NCBI GenBank assembly: GCA_949152475.1
Contig: OX424564.1
Location: 22,380,165 to 22,444,164 of the forward strand
DNA: 64,000 nt
From: Terebella lapidaria
Taxonomy: Eukaryota; Annelida; Polychaeta; Terebellida; Terebellidae
Reading direction: 5' to 3'
Shown: positions 36,690-50,299 of the stretch, in pieces
Position numbering within the stretch: the stretch's first letter is position 1
Layout: each line of letters begins with the position of its first letter
Notes under the pieces: model-generated
What the model was told of the DNA's origin: nothing
Database searches by the model: none
What the model saw: the letters and a program-made list of their open reading frames with translations, nothing else
Made by a program: the position numbers and the translations under genes

Positions 36690-38716
36690 AGAGAGGATAG
36701 GGTTGCTAGGGATGAGGCTCATGCTCCAGGGCTGACACCCTTGCCATCACCCTCCCTCCAGTCCCTGTTCCATGGCTCGCCTAAGCTTGAGCTGAGAGAG
36801 AGCGAGGGCGAGCAGCCACCTCGGACTACAAACAATGACGTAAGACAGGCGATGATGTAATGCCGACAGTTTGGAGTCCCGACAGGCACTACCCCCTCCC
36901 CCTTCCCATACTGTCCCTGCCAGTCGCGCCAGCCACTAGCCGTATTTTAGCGTATGTAGGCTCCTCTCCGGAGACGACAAGACTCTTCCGTGCTCAATCA
37001 AATGCGGCGTCCACCTTTCAACGAGCAGGCGCGACTCGGTCCACACACAAATCCACGAGGTGGCGTGTATTTAAATGAGGGTAGACGAAAGTCTCAAATT
37101 GTGAAAAATCTCGGTTAGGCTCAATGGTGAATTCGGTCGAGATTTGTTCTCGAAAAGCCTTCCTTTCCTATTGGTGGCGTCAAAGTGAAGATCCAAAGGG
37201 TATAATTTGAGCGAATTTCCCTGTCGATCTGCATTGGCTCGCCAGGTTCACCACCTTCCCAATTTCCACTATCACTATCTTCTGACAGACCCCCATAACC
37301 ATGATGACACTCATCAACTATTCACTTTTATACAATTAAATATATATACGCCTTCACCCAAACTCATGCAGTCATTGTAGATATTTGATTATGTTGATAT
37401 GGCACTGATTTCCTAAATATTTAGCATACTGTTGTAATTTCCTGGTATTTTTCGATATAAATTTAAACAATAAATATTCCAAATCATGCCAATGCCTTAT
37501 ATAGACTCTAAAGACAGAAAGTTTGTTTCAGTTTATCTTATGGATACCGACAATTGTGTTATACCTCGCTGTTCAAAATTCTCAATTAAATGTCTCGGCC
37601 ACTGTGTGAAGATTAGTATACATGTACGGTACTTTCAATCGAAAAATTCGACTCAGAGGGTCATGACAATGTATAGGTTTATAGTGGTATAGGTTTCTGG
37701 TAAAAATTCATCAAAGAGCTAAGAAAGGGGAATGAAGATATTAAATTTTGATATATGTCTCCGCTTCCTTACATGTACCAGGGTATGATAGCCGCACTTG
37801 GCAAACATTTCATAATATTTCAATTCTGGGGAGACAGAAATATAATATCTCAGACATCATTGACATAAAACACAAAACAGACAGCTACAATGGGATGGAA
37901 GTGGCACAGACATGAAATATTATAGCCTTGAACGAACGGCAAAATTCAAGACCAGACATTGAATTGTGTATACCGGTATATTATATTCTCTTTTGCTTGT
38001 TAAATTACATGCATGCGGGATGTAAAGTTTTGCGCTGTGTTAGTTTCGAGTTCACAGTTGGATATTAATTAAGATAGTCTCGCCAATTCGGAAGTCAAAA
38101 ACATTAATTTTTTTCAGCATCTCAGATTAAAAAAATCGTGCACATGTGTGCGTGCATACATATGGGCGTGTATCTTTATGGGCCTACAGTGTATTTAACA
38201 TGTTTGACTATGGGCATATTTAACATGTTTGAGTATAGCCGATTCATACTAAGTTTGATTTCATTTTGTTGTTCTGAATGTTTCACTTTAATACCCGCTG
38301 ATTCTTTCCATTTTTAGTGCACATTCAAATTCTAAAACCTACCAGCTGCGTAGACGAACGGTGAAATTTGTTCAAGATCATGTTCCGATTTTTGATTGGG
38401 GTTCACAAATACAATTGCAATATTTTTTATTTTAAACATGTTTAAATGTTGAGATCTTCGATGTCTGACGCAGTGTCTACCGATTTTTGATGTCTGGTTG
38501 GAAGATGTTGTCTTGAAGTTCCCTCAAGTCTGTGTCGACAGTATTGGAAAAATCATGGTTCAGCCTCAGACTGCTCACTCGCTCGCTGGCCCCGAACTTC
38601 ATTCACAAAACTCATCAAAATCACTGTGGTGTAGACATTTACAATTCCACGTTGTCGAGATCTATGATGACCCAAATTCCAACCAATCAGGAGAGAGCTT
38701 CAGCAGTTCGCAACCT

Positions 38717-38735
38717 CCCCCCCCCCCCCCCCCCC
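38717..38735. repeat. Poly(C) tract
   Basis: 19 C in a row. Confidence 0.9.
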
Positions 38736-40186
38736 AACACTAAATACGAGGGCCAAGTTTCAAAACAACACTGCTCTGTTCATGCCATTGGAAGGCGAAC
38801 TTTGTTTTTCTCTGAATCCTTGCTCTGTTCAATTAGTATTTAGCATGGGCCGGGCAATGCTGTCTGGAAACTAGAATGAACTTTTTCATGCATGTACGAT
38901 ACGTGGAGGACTTATATAACTACCCTCACTCATGCAGCGGCCTGAAAAATTACATGCATGATGCAGACGAGATTCAATCATCTGTTGCTTAGTCAAGTGC
39001 AGTGTTTACCGTTTTTAGTGGAAATCAATTTGTCATGACATCTTCACCATCACAAGCGGACAACGGCCCTGTTTGCATGTTTTGACAGGGCGCATGATTG
39101 TGATAAGTACCTGTTTTTATTCCAACTGTGAATTTCGTCCATTAAAATGAACTGCATGCATGTGATCTAATTTATTGACATGTGTATTGTGGATGGGAAT
39201 TCAGCGGAGTACAAAACCATATTGTACTGACACCACTTGTGCAAATATCTGTATTCATCATTATGCATTTCTCATGTTTTATTCAGCTGGATAATCGATA
39301 CATTCAAAAGAAAATGATGACTTCTTTTTAGAAAACCTTCTGAATTCATATATTGTATTTGACTAAAAACAATGTTTTTCATTTTTTGGTGGGGTTTATG
39401 GATATGAATACATACTATGTACTTGCAACTTTTGAAAAAAAATATTGGATATTTGTCAGTGAACACTGGTGAACCAGACATGTCGGACTCCACGCTCAGA
39501 CGATACGCAAACTACTATGATGATGAATTATGGGGGATATATCCTGCTGTCTGGTCATGGTGTAGAGACAACTTGGTGACCATGGTGACAGCGAGACTGT
39601 CCCCAAATAACCAAGATTATGTACAGAGAGCCGCCAGGTCTCCTTGGTAATGAAAAATAGTACTACGCTCCATTAATAATTCCCAGAAACGAGCTACCAT
39701 TGTCGGGAATTTTCTCCAGGCTTTTCACTGCATTTTTGGCATTCGGGACCATTTGGAGCTGGGTTATAGTGGCGCGCAACTTCTGTAGTAGACCACTTTT
39801 CCTAGAAGCAATCAATTGTTATCCACAGTCAAAGAATGAGCTGGGGTGTTGAGTCTGGGATTATCTCTGTTCAAATCAAATATATCAGGAATGGCATTTA
39901 GATTTCAATAATAAATGCGAATGGGTATATATTCAAGGCGATATTGCCACACTGCAGAAACTTTCGAGGTTCGTTCATTCGTATGGTCGCTGCTCACTTG
40001 TGCTGATAAGCTCTTCGTCCCTTTTTAAATAATGTACAGTACTATTTTTTGGGGTCCGCTGGGCGAATGTTTTCCGGGTTTCCGGCAGAGTTTGTAGCCA
40101 GTCTGGTGCGATGTCAAATTGTGATGATGGATGAGTTGACATTGCGACTAGTTTGATGAATATTAGAAAGAACGGCCAGTGTGTTT

Positions 40187-40311
40187 GGGGGGGGGGGGGG
40201 GGGAGGTGTCCGGGAGGGTGAATGACCTCTATAGCTGGATCTGTGATGTATGGAGTCTGATGACGGAGGGACGGACGTTGCGGGATGAGGGGTTGGGGGG
40301 GGGGGGGGGGG
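40187..40311. repeat. Two poly(G) tracts
   Basis: 17 G at 40187-40203 and 17 G at 40295-40311, about 90 bp apart. Long minus-strand frames here are just translated poly-Pro and flanks. Confidence 0.9.
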
Positions 40312-41667
40312 TCCTGCAGATGACAGTGGGAGATATCGGCAAGTGACCACTCCAGATGAACAGTTTTGCCTCGAGTCAACATCGACTTTGACTTCGTCTT
40401 CTTCGTGTGTCTCGTGGATTATTTATCAGAAAGAACGAACAGGAAGATAAACTGTGGGGTGGAAGTCACCAATGACGTAAATTTAATATGCAATTTTGTT
40501 CTGATTAAGTTGATTGACATGAGTTGATGTAACGCAAATGAGGCCTGTATAATTTTCTAGATTATATTCGTGACTTATATATATGATATAGCGTACATCA
40601 GCAAGATGTCGCCACCATAACTTCATTCATGTAATTACATCCTTTGTGTCATGAAAATTCATGCAATGATTCAAGAAACGTGAGACGAGGCTGAAATATG
40701 GATGTGAGTATACATAGCGAACATTTACTCTCATCTTTCTATTGCTCGAAGACATCTTAAATATCTCCAATGTCATGCAAATTATGCTGAATAATAGGAC
40801 CACAAAGCCATAGAAAGCAAAATTATGACTCGTCTGGCATTTCGAGAGGCATAAAAATTGAAAAATTTGTCTGGCAATGTCTTCCATTTTTGTTTTCCAA
40901 TGAATACTTATTAGCTATCAGCGTTATCTGACTTATTGCTAGATTTTTGTTGCCCGTCTTGACGTCAAGTGCTGCAGAGAGAACTCAATAACAAAAGATC
41001 GGCATCATCATATCGACCGGGCGACCACCCATAAAATTTGTCCCCTAAAAACTGGCCAGTCGAGATGAACTCGAGCTAGACATCCTGTGTTTTCTGTCCT
41101 GAGTAAACAAGAATTGAGACGAATAAATATCGCTGAAAAATCAAGCGAATTTATGTACTTTTATTTTTTCCAAAAAAAAAAAGATTGCCCAGTGCTTGCA
41201 ATTTTGAATTTGAATGTGGTAACACGAGCAAGAGAGAAGGTAGACACAGCTTGTTTCCCTGCCACCGTTCATCAAAGTTTGACGTAGCCAAAGTGCGACT
41301 GACGGACGACAAAGTTCCGCACATGGGGAGGGACATGGCTGAGCACAGCATCACGCAGAAACGCTAGCTGATATCATCCATCGATCGGCTGTCGCTCTGA
41401 TCTGTGTCGCGCCCGGCCGTGTGCAGACATTAATTTAGCGGAGTCGCAAGTTAAGTGAGTGATCGAGAGATAGATGGACATAAAACGATAAGTGACAAAC
41501 CGTAGACAGTGTCAATAAAAATGTTCCGTGGCCACTTGTTTTCTGTTCGGCTGCGTCTCTCAGGTGTTTCAGAGGTGATAACGACCACCGAGTTTGTCTG
41601 TGTGTGTGCTGATTAATAAATAGAGAGTGGGTGTTGGCGAGGATCTGACTGTGTTTGGATGGAGGGA

Positions 41668-41682
41668 GGGGGGGGGGGGGGG
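41668..41682. repeat. Poly(G) tract
   Basis: 15 G in a row after 'ggaggga'. Confidence 0.9.
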
Positions 41683-42093
41683 CGGTGGAGGTCCGTTTTA
41701 CTTAAGACATATACAGGTGGTTACCAATTAGGCCAAGATGACACTTCCATATATGTCTACAATTGGTCTTGTTGGACCCCGTCAGTACATTGTACCTGCT
41801 GCGTATCTGTCTGTCCGTCCTGTAAGTTGCCAGACTGTCGATCGTCACTTTGGAAGAAAGTCGGCAAACATTCGTAAAAGAAACATTGATTTCTGGAGTT
41901 GGCCTGGGCGACTTCAGAGTCCTCGCAATCTATCGAAGTCTGTTGGAGTCTGTCGAGTCTGTGGCAAGTGGAGGACTGGCCTATTTCTTCACCTGGTGTC
42001 GCCTGAATGCTGCGACCACCCTGGAAGATCTTCCGATTGCTCTGAGGCAAGAGACGAGATGGTGGAATCACTCCAATAGACGGACGGACGGGG

Positions 42094-42116
42094 AGACAGA
42101 CAGACAGACAGACAGA
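42094..42116. repeat. (CAGA)n microsatellite
   Basis: Six tetranucleotide units next to 'ggacggacgggg'. Confidence 0.85.
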
Positions 42117-42487
42117 ACGGTCAGGAACTGGTCAAACTCTCGGCAGATGCCCAATTTAACGATTGTCTACATGCGATCTATACCTGCCTAGAGCTGCGTT
42201 TCTCATCTGTTAGGATTTAGCTGCTGTTTATGCAGTGTTCTGTCTCAGTTTTAGGCCAGGTCGTGTTTCAATGCAGCATCTGACGGCCAGGTGGCTTCCA
42301 TAGACGCTGATCAAAGCAAGATCTGTCCTTTCCCAGTAAATCTTGGAAAAAGTGAAAATCACTTGCTCCATGTTGGTTGACTCATCAGACTCATTGGGAG
42401 ATAGATTTGTTGTGCAATAAGAATAAGTTTGTTCCAGGAGCTGCTGTCATAAACTTCAAATGATTGTTTTTGAATGGTGGAGGAAGA

Positions 42488-42530
42488 GGGGGGGGGGGTT
42501 CACAGGTAATCCTGGGGGAGGGGGGGGGGG
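42488..42530. repeat. Two short poly(G) tracts
   Basis: 11 G at 42488-42498 and 11 G at 42520-42530 separated by 21 bases. With the shorter G5 between them this is a good quadruplex-forming arrangement. Confidence 0.85.
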
Positions 42531-45500
42531 AGTAAAGGAGGTTCTCTTGAATGTGTTGAAAAGTAGAAAAGGCAGACATCTGACATAATAAAAACAATCA
42601 CTGTCATTTTAACAAACACAGCCAAGAAGAGCCATGTTTTTTGGAGGGTAGAATGCACCCCAACACACCCCAGTTGAAACTGGAAAAGAAGTACTTTCAA
42701 GAACAGATTTTGGGATATTTGATTTTCTAAACACAACACCTGATGGTTTTCATGGAAAATTTGCTTTCTTGGATGGTAAGTAAGAACAGTCTAATACCAC
42801 ACAGTACATGACATTGTGGTAATACGATAAAACAGAAATACATAAGGCTTGTGTATTTCTGGTTCAAGTTTTGTGTGTTATCTTGGAAATTGGAGAATTG
42901 CAGAATTAATTCTAAATGACATAAGAGTAAATTAATGTTTAATAAGGTGAGAACACTGTAATGTAAATTCCGGATCCGTTGCTGGAACAGCATGTCTTTT
43001 ATATGGAGCAAAATTAATATCCTCTACCTTTTCAAAATGAAATACCATTCATACAACAGATAAAAAAATGATATACATGTATTGTATGATGCAAATTGCT
43101 AAGTTATTGCATAGATTCTCGAGAAAATCAGCCAATTTCCTGGAAATAGCTCTCAATGAACATAATGAAAAATATTGTCCATTATTATTACCCTCATATG
43201 TCACTGACAACAAAAATGAAAGCATGTCGCATAAGTCAATTGAACTGAAGTGGTGCTCGGAATTTTATCGAGATCAAACACAGGCAATGACCTGATATCA
43301 AAAGTTGAATGTTTTTTGTGCGTCTACTCTGTACATGTACTTCGTATCAGACAAACAGTATTGTGAAACCATGGCCAAGCACAGCATAATGTGATATACT
43401 GGTATACACGAATACACGTATATGCAAATCTTGCACTGTGATATGTCAATCATTTGATCGGAGATCAGAGCGAATGGAACTGTCTATTATTCATACTAAT
43501 GCAGGTTGCTGGTTGTTATGATACCTGGAGAAAATGATTAAAAACGCCCTTTCAGTTGTACATGCGCATGATGTATACAGCAGGATAACTTCCAGATCAT
43601 TGAACCTAAAACATACTCACATATGAACTGAGATAATATTACAGTGTCCCATAGCTGCACCTAAACATTACTCTATGTTTTGACTTCCCAAAATACATAT
43701 GACACCAAAAACAATTGTTTAAAAATAACAATACATGTACTTTCCCTAAATTGGAACCTACATGGATAGAATAGAAAACACTTCGTGCAGAGGGGGCTAC
43801 ATTCTTATGAGGTCATGTATGATATTATCATGATTACAGGTTGCCACTTGTCAATGATTGGGCATTTGAACCGTAATCATAATTGCCTTATCAAGTGTGT
43901 TTAGCTTTGACTGGCCAAATTTGGGTGCACAACTGAATCAGAAACCTTCGAATGCGGGGTACTAGGTGGCTTGCCAGAAAGCGCGTTGGTGATTCGAAGC
44001 TGGCTTCCCATTGCGGAAAGCTGTGGGAGGAGTGCAAATTTCCAGGCCGAGTGAGAGAAAAATGTTGGCATCTCTCACTGATTCACCGTGCCATCATCTA
44101 TATTGAATTTGTTGGTGAAGCCATTGCGGTCTGCCCCTGAACTGACAAAGTAATTTAAATAATTGGAAGTACTCGTATACCCGGGTTCAAAATTATTGAT
44201 CTTGGTCAATCTCCAAATGGTTTGATGTACATTTCATACATGTACATGTTGGACGGAGTATTGGGAAGTTAACTCAAATTTTTTTCCCATCTACAGATTC
44301 CAGATTATTTCATAAAAGCTACTAATTGCTTAGCATGAGAGGAATTTTCATACGTGTACATGTATCATGTGTCTAGCCTTCATTAATTTTATTGCTTTTC
44401 AATTAAGATTGAATTGAATACTTATATACCAGTAATTTAGCTACTGATTTGAACTTATCAATATACCACATGATATACCCAGTAATTATAATATTATAAC
44501 AAATTACATTATTTGTATAATGCATAAATGTAACACATGTGATATCCTGATTCACTGGGTTCACTGGGAAATGGGACATTCTTTCCTGTCACATAATCAT
44601 GATAATGAGCCTAGATCATAAAATATTACTGCATCATATTCAGAAATGCAATATTATCAAAACAAGAAAATTTGAGATGAGACCAGGTACCAGCAGCCCT
44701 GCTGCAACAAGCTCGAATATTAATATTGATGTACAATAAACTTGCACATTCGTTTCCGAATACTCAACGATATGCAGCATACCAGTAGTATTTCCGAGAC
44801 TGAGACAATAAAATGCGACAGTCCCCCAGTGCGACATTTCTGCATTAATAAATACACGGACGTTGCTCCCAGGTGCCCTGAGTATATTCACGCGACTCAT
44901 CTCCCCCAATCCCCAGGGACTTCCCACAGGTTGCTCTGTTCGTTTCGTGTGCGGCTGTTCAATAATTTCATATCAGGACGAGACATCTCTGCCCAAAAGA
45001 TGAGGAGATAGTGGTATATTGATATATAGCCATTGCAAGTCTGATGTAAATAATACTACACGTACATACACCAAAAATGCTATTATGTCAAAACAATAAA
45101 ATTTGATCAAAATGCTTTCTTTCGAAATGCTCAAAATCATTAGTTGCGTAGAGTTTGATAACGTTACGTGTACAAGATTGTATGGTTAATTCATTTTCTG
45201 GGCATGTCAACAATGATGATACAATGTCGAGTAAAAGATTGTGTCACCCCGTGTATCATATGAATGAATGAAATTGAGGTTGTTCTTTGAGCAAATGAAA
45301 CTCATGTCGCATGTCCTTGATATTGGCCTGACCAATATTTTTCTCCAGCTGAATCGTACTTCAAATTTCATGAACATCGTCCCTGGAAGAAACTTCCAGT
45401 ATGATTACACAGTAGGGAAGTTTGCAATTGGAGTTCTCAAAAATTAGTTCAAATTGAAGTCAGGGGGGTTCCAGACGAAACTCTCAAAGAACGTGGACAA

Positions 45501-47886
45501 TTCTGACATGTTTTAAAACATAAAAAGTACGAAACGAAACAAGCGAAAAAATTTATTGCCTTGTCAAAATCTCGCACATAGTTAGCACCACTGAGGTAGG
45601 GTAACTTGTGATCTAAGAACCGTGCAGCCGACTGTTCAGGCTGTCGCTTTTTCACATGTTTTGACGAGCTTTACACGTGCCAGCAACTGTTTCCCAAACT
45701 TTACGAAAGTATGCCATCCCCGGTGAAACTTTGAACAAGCCATGAGTGATCGCGTATTTAGTTAGGAAGAGTTGCAAAAAGCTTGCAAAATGTGATCTCC
45801 TGCTTACAGCTTATGCACCAACAGCCTCAAGTGTAGTATTTGCTGAGTTTTTATCGTAACTATTGCCAAAGTAAGCAAAAGACTATTCACTTCTGTCGGT
45901 AATAAAATGTTGTTAGGGACTAGCAGAGGGGATGTCTTCCGTCACGTAGGCACAGAAATGCCAGCAATACATGACATTGTCGAGGGGATATAAGCATCTT
46001 GTTGTGTGGATGTCAGGAATGAAATAATAAAAAAAAACACTTGTAGAAATTTATGTGTTGAGTTATGATACAGATAATTGGCTTGTCTAATACTGCAGCC
46101 AAGATAAGGGCATTCCCCTCTGGTTTATAATATTGTCGGAGGACCGTAAACAAAGATTTTTTTTCCAGATTGCTTGCCGCTATTTATCATCATGCGTTAA
46201 TAATTCCACAAATCAATTCATATTCAAACTGTAACTCATTGAATTAAATTTATATCAGATGGAACTATTCAAGTGCACTTTTAAGGTGGTATGTTGCCAC
46301 TAATTTTAGATGATATTTTGAATTATTCAGTTATTGATATATATGTTAGATCGGTAAATAACTCCATGACATTTCAAGAAGAAATCAAAAACTTATATGC
46401 AGAAGAAAATGCTGACCAGCTGATAAATGCAACTTCCAAGGCAAAATATGTGTACATGTAAATGAGACGAATAGTACTTGTGCAACAATATAATATAGAA
46501 ATCCACGAAACTAAAGATCACAAAATCTACAAAACGATCGAGATTATGTTGAAACATCTTGTTTAACTTCACTGATCTAATAGAACAACTAAGCAAATGA
46601 AATAAAACTTGTGAAATGACAAGTCAAGCCAGCTGATTATGAACGATCTCTGTCGTGAACACGAGTCGTCTGTAGGAAGTGTGGGGGCGCAATTTCAACT
46701 TTTTCATCATATTGACTTCCTGTCAGTACATGTAGTTGCGTCACCATGGTCATGCGCGATATCTGTAGTTACATAATTTTTGTCGAGTTCCAGACAATTC
46801 CTTATCGACCTGCTGAGCTCGACTGCACGTGTAAACAGACGTTTCATATCGCACCCTAGCTTGCGGCGCTCCGATTGTAGACGTTCACATGTCAGACCTT
46901 GTAGCTTGGAACATGTGCTGGTATATATTAGGATTTAATCGTAGCTATATTAGGAGAAACTACTTCATTTAGCTAAGGAGAACATGATAAAAATAAGTTT
47001 ATATATTTATCCGTTCGTTGGTGAATTCTGTTTGTTCTAGTGAAAGAATTCGTTTGGTTAAACAAGTCATGTAATCACAAAACTTTGTCTGATTATATTC
47101 ATGATATTGATAGGGAGTGAACAGAAAGTCAAACAGAATGGCGACTGCTTGAGTTCAATGACCAGACATTTATCCAATAGCTCAGCAAGAAAAAAAAAGT
47201 GTAAAACTTTCGCTCAGTGTGTGTTATATGTTGCCCGAGCTGATAACAACAACACAATGGCCATATGCAACTGCATTCTCGTCATGCACATGCCTAGTTT
47301 ACGGTGTATATTTTATAAATATCGGCTCCGGCGCAGAGCTAGGCGACAAATAAATCTGTCTGATCGCGTGCTTGAAAATATACTTCTCTTTCATGCATTC
47401 GAATGATGATCGTCTCTCTGTATGTGCGCTGGTGGAAATGAATCGAAATGTCTGGCTACGATAGTTAAGGGGCGAGATTTAGGGCTCGTGCACAATCACA
47501 ATTAGAAAAGTAAGCAAGCTCTCCATTTAATAATAATAAAGTATATACATGTAGGTTACAGACTGTCTGAGTCTCTATCATTGTGTGAATTTACATGCCC
47601 GCGGGTAGAGTAGGTTGGGATATAGGTCACAGAACTTTACACCCTGCAGCCGTTAATCATGAATGAATGATTTTTTCCACCATATTTGCTTGCCTAGCTT
47701 TATTTTGCCAACAGGCACAGACCACCCTACATGATATAGGCAGACACGCCATTTCATTTTACTGCTTTTTGTACTGACAAGGGGGAAGGGGGGGGGGTGT
47801 TTATTGAGTGAAAGATCAGATAGCATGCAATGGGTCAATTGCTGCAAGTGCCATTTTCATTTGCCTGAATTGACTGACATGTTGTG

Positions 47887-48799
47887 TTAAGGTAGAGTCA
47901 CACTATATATTTTGAAGAATCACAGAAAGGAGCAGGAAATGCTATAAAAATCCTACTTTGCAATGTGTTTTTTTCTTTCTTTCTGATATACTTTGAGGAT
48001 GTTTTTGAGTCCAGCACACACGATCGTGATATTTCCCAGATTTTCAGAGCATTCATTTGCTTTCTATTGGCTGAGATGAACTTGGTTTACTCTCGGAAAA
48101 TTAGGTGCAGTAGAGGCCATTATTTAGACCAACTCAAGTTATTTAACAAGTACTTTTACACATAACATATATGTGTGGGCCGACTTGAGCTAACTCTGCA
48201 CATGTCATTAGTCCAGCATTCAGTAACTTTTAAGGCCAATGATGACTTTGAGGGCTACATTTTTGCATTCAAGGATATCTTTCAGAATTTGATAGTTTGT
48301 TGCTAACGATATCCATCTTAGTGACCAAAATTTGAAATTTGAAGTAAATTTACCGTTTGGTTCAAGGAATATTAAATTTTGAACGCATTTTGCAAGTAAT
48401 CCCCTCAAAAATCGGCCAATTATATGGCATACCGTATATAAATTGAAACATTATTTGGTGTTGATCGGATAGTTTCTGACAGAATGCTGTTTGAACAACC
48501 CAACCCCTATAGTTTGTGCGCTCTTCAACCATTGGTTTCAACACCACGCTATTCCGTGCACAATGTTGTGACGGGGTTTTCCTCGAAACGGCTATTGTTA
48601 ATCACTTATACAGTGCACTAATAAACGGCATGATAAGTGATGAGTGATGACATGATATATAATTAGGAAATATTCAATACATAGACCACAAACGTTTGTT
48701 TGCACAATTTACTCACTAGGGGCGCCCCCATTCGTCATCCTTGGCGTCTGTAAATGTAGTGAACGTGTACCCAAACTTTCCAGTGTGACTGTAGCTTTA
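47887..48799. mobile_element. Candidate 913-bp DNA element with imperfect 18-bp inverted ends
   Basis: 'ttaaggtagagtcacact' at 47887 and the reverse complement of 48782-48799 ('taaagctacagtcacact') agree at 15 of 18 positions. There is no coding frame for a transposase, and no target duplication is evident. The 'ggTAnAGTCACACT' terminus is the main support, so the call is tentative. Confidence 0.45.
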
Positions 48800-50299
48800 G
48801 GCAGGTCTGATCAGCTGATCAGACTGTCTGGGTTCTGGTTTAGGTATAGGTCATATAGACAGGAGCATATTGGGCAAATAACCTTTGCAGGCTCTCACCC
48901 CCCTAACCATGCAGCCATAAATCTGCTTATTTGGTGGTTAATATTTAGGGTGGTTCCCTAATCACTTTTAATTGCAATCTGGCTGTCCAGCATGCAAACA
49001 GTACAACAAAAGCTGATTGAATTAGACAGTATTGAACATGCTTATTGAAGCATTCAAGTGATCACTGTTGAATTTGCAGGTGGTATTTAATGTTCATCAA
49101 CTAATCTTATTTGTGTTACATAGAAAATGCTACATGTATAATCAGAAGACGGCTACAGAATTAATATTCAACAGAATTGTTTATTCTATCAGCAAATGAA
49201 CCGAGCAGCCAGACAGACAGCTTGCAATTTCTAGTCTTCCATTTGGGATGTTTTAATTACTCATTTATTGTTGCCATTTAATGAAGCAGACATATCAAAG
49301 ATTGGACCTGCAAGTTCAAACAGTTTCCTTTATTGTCGTGTCTAGACTACTGAGGCACTCAGACATTCATTCCACTGTAGGGGTCTCTCACTGAGCCACC
49401 ACATTGTGTGAGGCCATCTGAATGCAGCCTATCACCACCTGTTCTCCGTCATGTCTCCTGTCAGAAAAAAAATCCCCCATGTTACATACCTTGGTCATAA
49501 CATTTTGATATCAAAGGGTTTCCGGAGAGAAAATTTTGTGAATGTCATATGATGGAGTAGAGACATGCGGTGCTGATCGTAATTATGATGAATATGGTCG
49601 TGTAATGGTTTCATTGGCCGTGTTTTCCTGTTGTCATGTGATTATATAACGATTTGTCTGCAATTTGGGCAAAATTGAATTACATATCTAAAATTAAATG
49701 AAGCAAAAACGTTATGATGGGTCGCAGATGTTCAGTGCACTTTAACTGGTTATGTAATATTTACGCACTGTCTACGCAATGCGTGCTGTTTGCCAGCTGC
49801 ATGTTTTGGGTTTGGTTTCACTTTCATATTTGCGGTCAGTCTGGACTTTCCCAGACGGACAAAGATGCACCCCAAACATGTCAGTGTAAACAAAATCACA
49901 TGTGCGGATCAGACAAACACAACTCGACCATGTGCTACGACATGACTGCTCTACTCTGCTCTGCCAGTCAGCAAAGCTGGTTATGTATCCAAGTCACTGA
50001 TGAAATATCCCAAAATAGACATTAAATTCATGACAAATATTTATCACATTTAATTTCGATTTGAGACAGTGCACAGGATTCTACAAACAAGGGCAATAAC
50101 ATGATGTTATTGCCCTGTACCCCATGTAGTAGAAACTAGAGCTGTCCTGATGAGTGCATTCACAACACACACCCAACACAGGCAAGCATGGCTCCTGCTA
50201 GCCAATGTGTAGCTAGACTGTAGACAAACTGGGGGAGGAGCAGGGCCCAGGCAATCTGCTGGCTGGCATGTTTATGTAATTCCTAGCTGCACCTTGGTC

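Noticed and set aside
38160-38235. Short repeat of 'tatttaacatgtttga'
   Set aside because: Only two copies of about 16-20 bp in AT-rich DNA; too small to interpret.
41659-42191. Three overlapping + frames and one - frame of about 70-113 codons
   Set aside because: No frame stands out by composition or motif, and one runs into poly(G) and (CAGA)n repeats. Not supported as a gene.
49714-50025. 103-codon cysteine-containing frame
   Set aside because: Cysteines lack a recognisable domain spacing and no splice or promoter context supports it.
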